Of a stretch of 64,000 nt of DNA, positions 61,110 to 64,000 are shown piece after piece. Positions within the stretch are counted from its first letter, which is position 1. Every line of letters starts with the position of its first letter. This DNA is from a bacterium (GTDB lineage Bacteria > Cyanobacteriota > Vampirovibrionia > Gastranaerophilales > Gastranaerophilaceae), in assembly GCA_017941035.1 (NCBI GenBank), contig JAGAXG010000015.1, positions 1 through 64,000 on the forward strand. The letters are read 5' to 3'. The notes under the pieces were generated by a model. It was not told the origin of the DNA. It saw nothing but the letters and a program-made list of their open reading frames with translations, and searched no databases. The position numbers and the translations under genes were made by a program.

Positions 61110-62483
61110 ATGCAATTATTCAACACATACTCAGGTCAATTGGAAGAATTTAAACCAATAGAAGAAAACAAAGTAAAAATGTATGTTTGCGGTCCAACAG
61201 TTTATGATTACGCTCACTTAGGACATGCGAGATGTTACATTACTTGGGATGTTCTTTATAGGTATTTTAAGTTTAGAGGGTATGATGTTACTTATTGCAG
61301 AAATGTTACAGATGTAGATGATAAAATTCTTAAAAAGGCTGAAAAAGAAGGGAAAACACCTCAAGAAGTTTCTCAATACTGGTATAAGCAGTTTACAAAT
61401 TCAATGCAAAAATTAAATAATTTATCTCCTGATATAGAACCTTTTGCAACTAAAACATTAGGGGAAATGATTTCAATGGTAAAAGATTTAATAGATAAAG
61501 GTTATGCTTATGAATCAAATGGCGATGTATATTTTAGAGTTAAAAAATTTGGACGTTACGGAAGTCTTTCAGGACAACCGATTGATCAATTGGAAAGCGG
61601 AGCAAGAATTGCAGTTGGGGAACTAAAAGAAGATCCATTAGATTTTGCACTATGGAAAAAAGATGAGAAATTCGGGTATAATTCTCCTTGGGGTGTTGGT
61701 AGACCAGGGTGGCATATTGAATGCTCGGCTATGAGCAGAAAATATTTAGGTAAAACTATTGATATTCATGCTGGCGGAGCTGATTTAATATTCCCTCATC
61801 ACGAAAACGAAATTGCTCAAAGTGAATGTGCCAATGGGTGTAAATTCGTAAATTATTGGCTTCATAATGGCTTTGTTACTATAAATAAAGAAAAAATGTC
61901 TAAATCTTTAGGGAATTTCTTAACTATTGATGATATGCTGAAAAATTATGATGCTAATACTCTCAGATTATTTATTTTAACAAATCATTATAGAATGCCT
62001 GTTGAATTTTCCGATGAAGCATTAAGTTCTGCTCAAGCTGGTGCAAAACGCTTAACTAATGCTAAGCAGACTCCTGTTAATGAGAATATTGATATCACAA
62101 AAACTCCGGAGTATAAAGAATTTTGTACAGCTATGGATGAAGATTTGAATACTTCAAAAGCGCTGGCAGTTCTTTTTGATTTAACGACAAGAGCAAATAA
62201 AGGTGAAAAGGATGCTTATACAATTTTATACAAATTGGGCACAGTTTTAGGTTTTACTTTTGAAAAATCAAAATTAAGTGAAGAAGATTTAATTAATGCT
62301 GTAAATAAAGTTTCAAAAGAACTCGGACAGGATTTTCAATCCATGGATGAAATAATTGAACTTCGTAAAAAAGCCAGATCAGAAAAGAACTGGGAAATCG
62401 CCGATAAAATAAGAATTTCTTTGGATGAAATAGGAATTATACTCAAAGATACTCCTGATGGCACAAAAATAGATATTAAATAG
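61110..62483 (+). CDS. cysS: Cysteinyl-tRNA synthetase
   Basis: The 457-residue protein has class I signatures: VCGPTVYDYAHLGHAR (zinc Cys and HxGH), DVDDKILKKAEKEG, GRPGWHIECSAMS (zinc-site Cys), FPHHENEIAQSE with the His-His-Glu site, and KMSKSLGN. The C-terminal DALR-type domain is present. Full length matches the family. It charges tRNA-Cys. It begins after AAAGAGGGATTTATT and is followed 9 bases later by the SpoIID-like gene. Confidence 0.97.
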   Translation: MQLFNTYSGQLEEFKPIEENKVKMYVCGPTVYDYAHLGHARCYITWDVLYRYFKFRGYDVTYCRNVTDVDDKILKKAEKEGKTPQEVSQYWYKQFTNSMQKLNNLSPDIEPFATKTLGEMISMVKDLIDKGYAYESNGDVYFRVKKFGRYGSLSGQPIDQLESGARIAVGELKEDPLDFALWKKDEKFGYNSPWGVGRPGWHIECSAMSRKYLGKTIDIHAGGADLIFPHHENEIAQSECANGCKFVNYWLHNGFVTINKEKMSKSLGNFLTIDDMLKNYDANTLRLFILTNHYRMPVEFSDEALSSAQAGAKRLTNAKQTPVNENIDITKTPEYKEFCTAMDEDLNTSKALAVLFDLTTRANKGEKDAYTILYKLGTVLGFTFEKSKLSEEDLINAVNKVSKELGQDFQSMDEIIELRKKARSEKNWEIADKIRISLDEIGIILKDTPDGTKIDIK

Positions 62484-62492
62484 GATATAATA

Positions 62493-64000
62493 ATGAAAAA
62501 AATAGTTTATATTTTATTTTTATTATTTTTAGGCGGGTGTGCTTTTGCTGTAAATTTTAATATTCCGCAGACAACTTTTCAAATAGTACATGAAGCTTTC
62601 GGATTGAATTATGCTCCGAATTCGAAGATTGTCAGAGTGGGAATAGGAACGCAAAATTTTTCATCTTATGAGTGGGAAACAACTTCCATATACGGAACAG
62701 GCGAGTTTCAGTTATATAATAATAAAACTTATATTGACACTTACGATGCTTCAAATCAAATTAATATCCGCATGGTAGGTAAGATTTTTGTATTAACTGA
62801 TTCCGAAGATAATGTTATAAATAAAGTTTCAGGTCCTATAATTTTCAAAACTGATTTTGGATTTTTAGGAATTAAAGATTTAAAACGGGCAGGTAAAGAT
62901 GCAATTTATAGAGGCGAAATTCATCTTGTGTCATCATCGCATAATGGTAAATTTTATATAGTAAACTCTTTGCCTTTAGAAGATTATTTGAAAGGAGTTG
63001 TTCCAAATGAGATGCCTGTGCATTTTGGTTTGGAAGCATTGAAAGCACAAGCTGTTGCTGCTAGGAATTATGTTCTTTCTCCTCGCGTAAAAGCAAATCC
63101 AAATTATGATGTTGTAGATTCTGTTGCGAGTCAGGTATATTTTGGCGCTAATACTGAAAAAGAATTGTCCAGCAAAGCAGTGGAAGAAACAAGAGGAATT
63201 GTTGCTTTGTATAATTGGGATTTAATTCTGGCACTATACTCCTCGACTGCAGGAGGTTATACTGAGAGCTATGAAAATGCTTTTTCAGATCCGCTGACTA
63301 AAAAGTTTCCGGCAGAATCAAAACCCTATTTAATAGCTAAGCCGGATAATCCTGATTTTGGAGATTTGCGAGAAGAAGATAAGGCTTATGAATTTTATAC
63401 TTCTAAACCAAAATCTTTTGATATAAATTCTTCTTATTATCGTTGGACACGTGAATGGACACAAGATGAACTTCAGCAGGAGGTCCAAAATCATATAGCA
63501 GGACAAAGTTCTGCAGGGTTTGTTCATCCTCAGGTTGTAAAGGGAGAAGTTATAGGAAAAATTCTTCGTTTAACAGTTTTAGAACGTGGAGCATCAGGTA
63601 AAATTATGAAGCTTCAAATTGAGACTGATTGCGGGAATTATATTGTCGAAAAAGAGCTTGTAATAAGGCGTCTTTTTACGGAAAAAGGAAAAGCTCTTCC
63701 AAGTGCAAATTTTGTACTAAAACAAGAATTTGATGAATATGGAAATTTAATAAGAGTAAAAGCATATGGCGGTGGTTTTGGACATGGAGTAGGATTAAGC
63801 CAATTTGGAGCAGGATATATGGCGTCTAAACTTCATAAGTCATTTGAAGAAATTCTTAAACATTACTATTCAGGAATTTCTTTGGGAACAGAGCCATTTA
63901 TTTTATCTTCAAATCCTTCTCAAAGACAAATCAATCAAACATTTTACACAAAAAACGGAAAGGCAAAACTTGTTATTGATAATAAATATAAAGTGAGTTA
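62493..64000 (+). CDS. SpoIID/LytB-domain exported protein (runs past the window end)
   Basis: An open frame from the ATG at 62493 stays open to the last base (502 codons plus two bases). The start MKKIVYILFLLFLGGCAFA is a signal peptide, with LGGC as a possible lipobox at residues 13-16 and AFA as an alternative signal peptidase I site. The SpoIID motif appears as PLEDYLKGVVPNEMP, EALKAQAVAARNYVL and SSTAGGYTESYENAF. The last seen parts include GHGVGLSQFGAGYMASK and ILKHYYSG. SpoIID-type proteins are peptidoglycan lytic transglycosylases or amidase activators. This organism does not sporulate by any evidence here, so a cell-wall role is likelier. The end is not in the window. Confidence 0.88.
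   Translation, partial: MKKIVYILFLLFLGGCAFAVNFNIPQTTFQIVHEAFGLNYAPNSKIVRVGIGTQNFSSYEWETTSIYGTGEFQLYNNKTYIDTYDASNQINIRMVGKIFVLTDSEDNVINKVSGPIIFKTDFGFLGIKDLKRAGKDAIYRGEIHLVSSSHNGKFYIVNSLPLEDYLKGVVPNEMPVHFGLEALKAQAVAARNYVLSPRVKANPNYDVVDSVASQVYFGANTEKELSSKAVEETRGIVALYNWDLILALYSSTAGGYTESYENAFSDPLTKKFPAESKPYLIAKPDNPDFGDLREEDKAYEFYTSKPKSFDINSSYYRWTREWTQDELQQEVQNHIAGQSSAGFVHPQVVKGEVIGKILRLTVLERGASGKIMKLQIETDCGNYIVEKELVIRRLFTEKGKALPSANFVLKQEFDEYGNLIRVKAYGGGFGHGVGLSQFGAGYMASKLHKSFEEILKHYYSGISLGTEPFILSSNPSQRQINQTFYTKNGKAKLVIDNKYKVS

Overview
ORGANISM. The DNA is very AT-rich. It carries a tRNA-Glu with the GCCCCCA...TGGGGGT acceptor stem typical of cyanobacteria and chloroplasts, flagellar-type genes, many TPR and calcineurin-like proteins, and pilin-like proteins of the KAFTLAET type. 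Together these suggest a gut lineage of non-photosynthetic cyanobacteria (Vampirovibrionia/Melainabacteria, order Gastranaerophilales). This is a judgement from recall, not from a search. No stretch longer than 300 bases lacks a gene. REGION 1 (1-7400), integrated mobile element beside the 3' end of tRNA-Glu: a truncated hsdM, a HigBA toxin-antitoxin pair, three ribbon-helix-helix proteins, a replication-initiator-like protein, a large orphan protein, a tyrosine integrase, an excisionase and a phage-like repressor. The leftward (xis-int) and rightward (repressor) promoters are both close to consensus and share three copies of one 16-bp operator. No relaxase, conjugation gene or left attachment site is visible. 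REGION 2 (7530-24787): a stand-alone OLD-type TOPRIM protein, a possible papain-fold protein, a 5'-nucleotidase, a sigma factor next to flhB, two of three paralogous pilin-like genes with poly-G tracts, TPR proteins, a homocitrate/isopropylmalate synthase relative, a metallophosphoesterase, an MBL hydrolase, and two lineage-specific proteins. REGION 3 (25004-33709): thioredoxin-like protein, alternative sigma factor, MmcQ/YjbR protein, a run of proteins that share a short N-terminal Phe-centred motif, a possible leader-peptide/terminator pair, a 45-residue rubredoxin and a HEXXH metallopeptidase. REGION 4 (33760-39516): an overlapping operon of GAF/HD-GYP protein, exported TPR protein and LuxR-type response regulator, then a pentapeptide-repeat protein and the third pilin-like gene, which is disrupted. 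REGION 5 (39601-64000), largely housekeeping: dapB, a YkgJ-type protein, an FAD dehydrogenase, a glycosyltransferase, class A PBP, riboflavin genes (ribE, ribBA), a GNAT protein, a FliK-like protein, a 1045-residue orphan, ispH, rpsA, nusB, ftsY, an M14 peptidase, cysS and a SpoIID-like protein cut by the window end. MAIN DISCOVERY CANDIDATE. The three pilin-like genes share a promoter, a strong ribosome binding site and a leader, and each has a poly-G run between the start codon and the prepilin motif. In this sequence all three runs put the start codon out of frame with the pilin. This is the pattern expected of a phase-variable family of surface proteins whose C-terminal domains look C-type-lectin-like. 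A second candidate is the recurring Phe-centred N-terminal motif on unrelated proteins without signal peptides.
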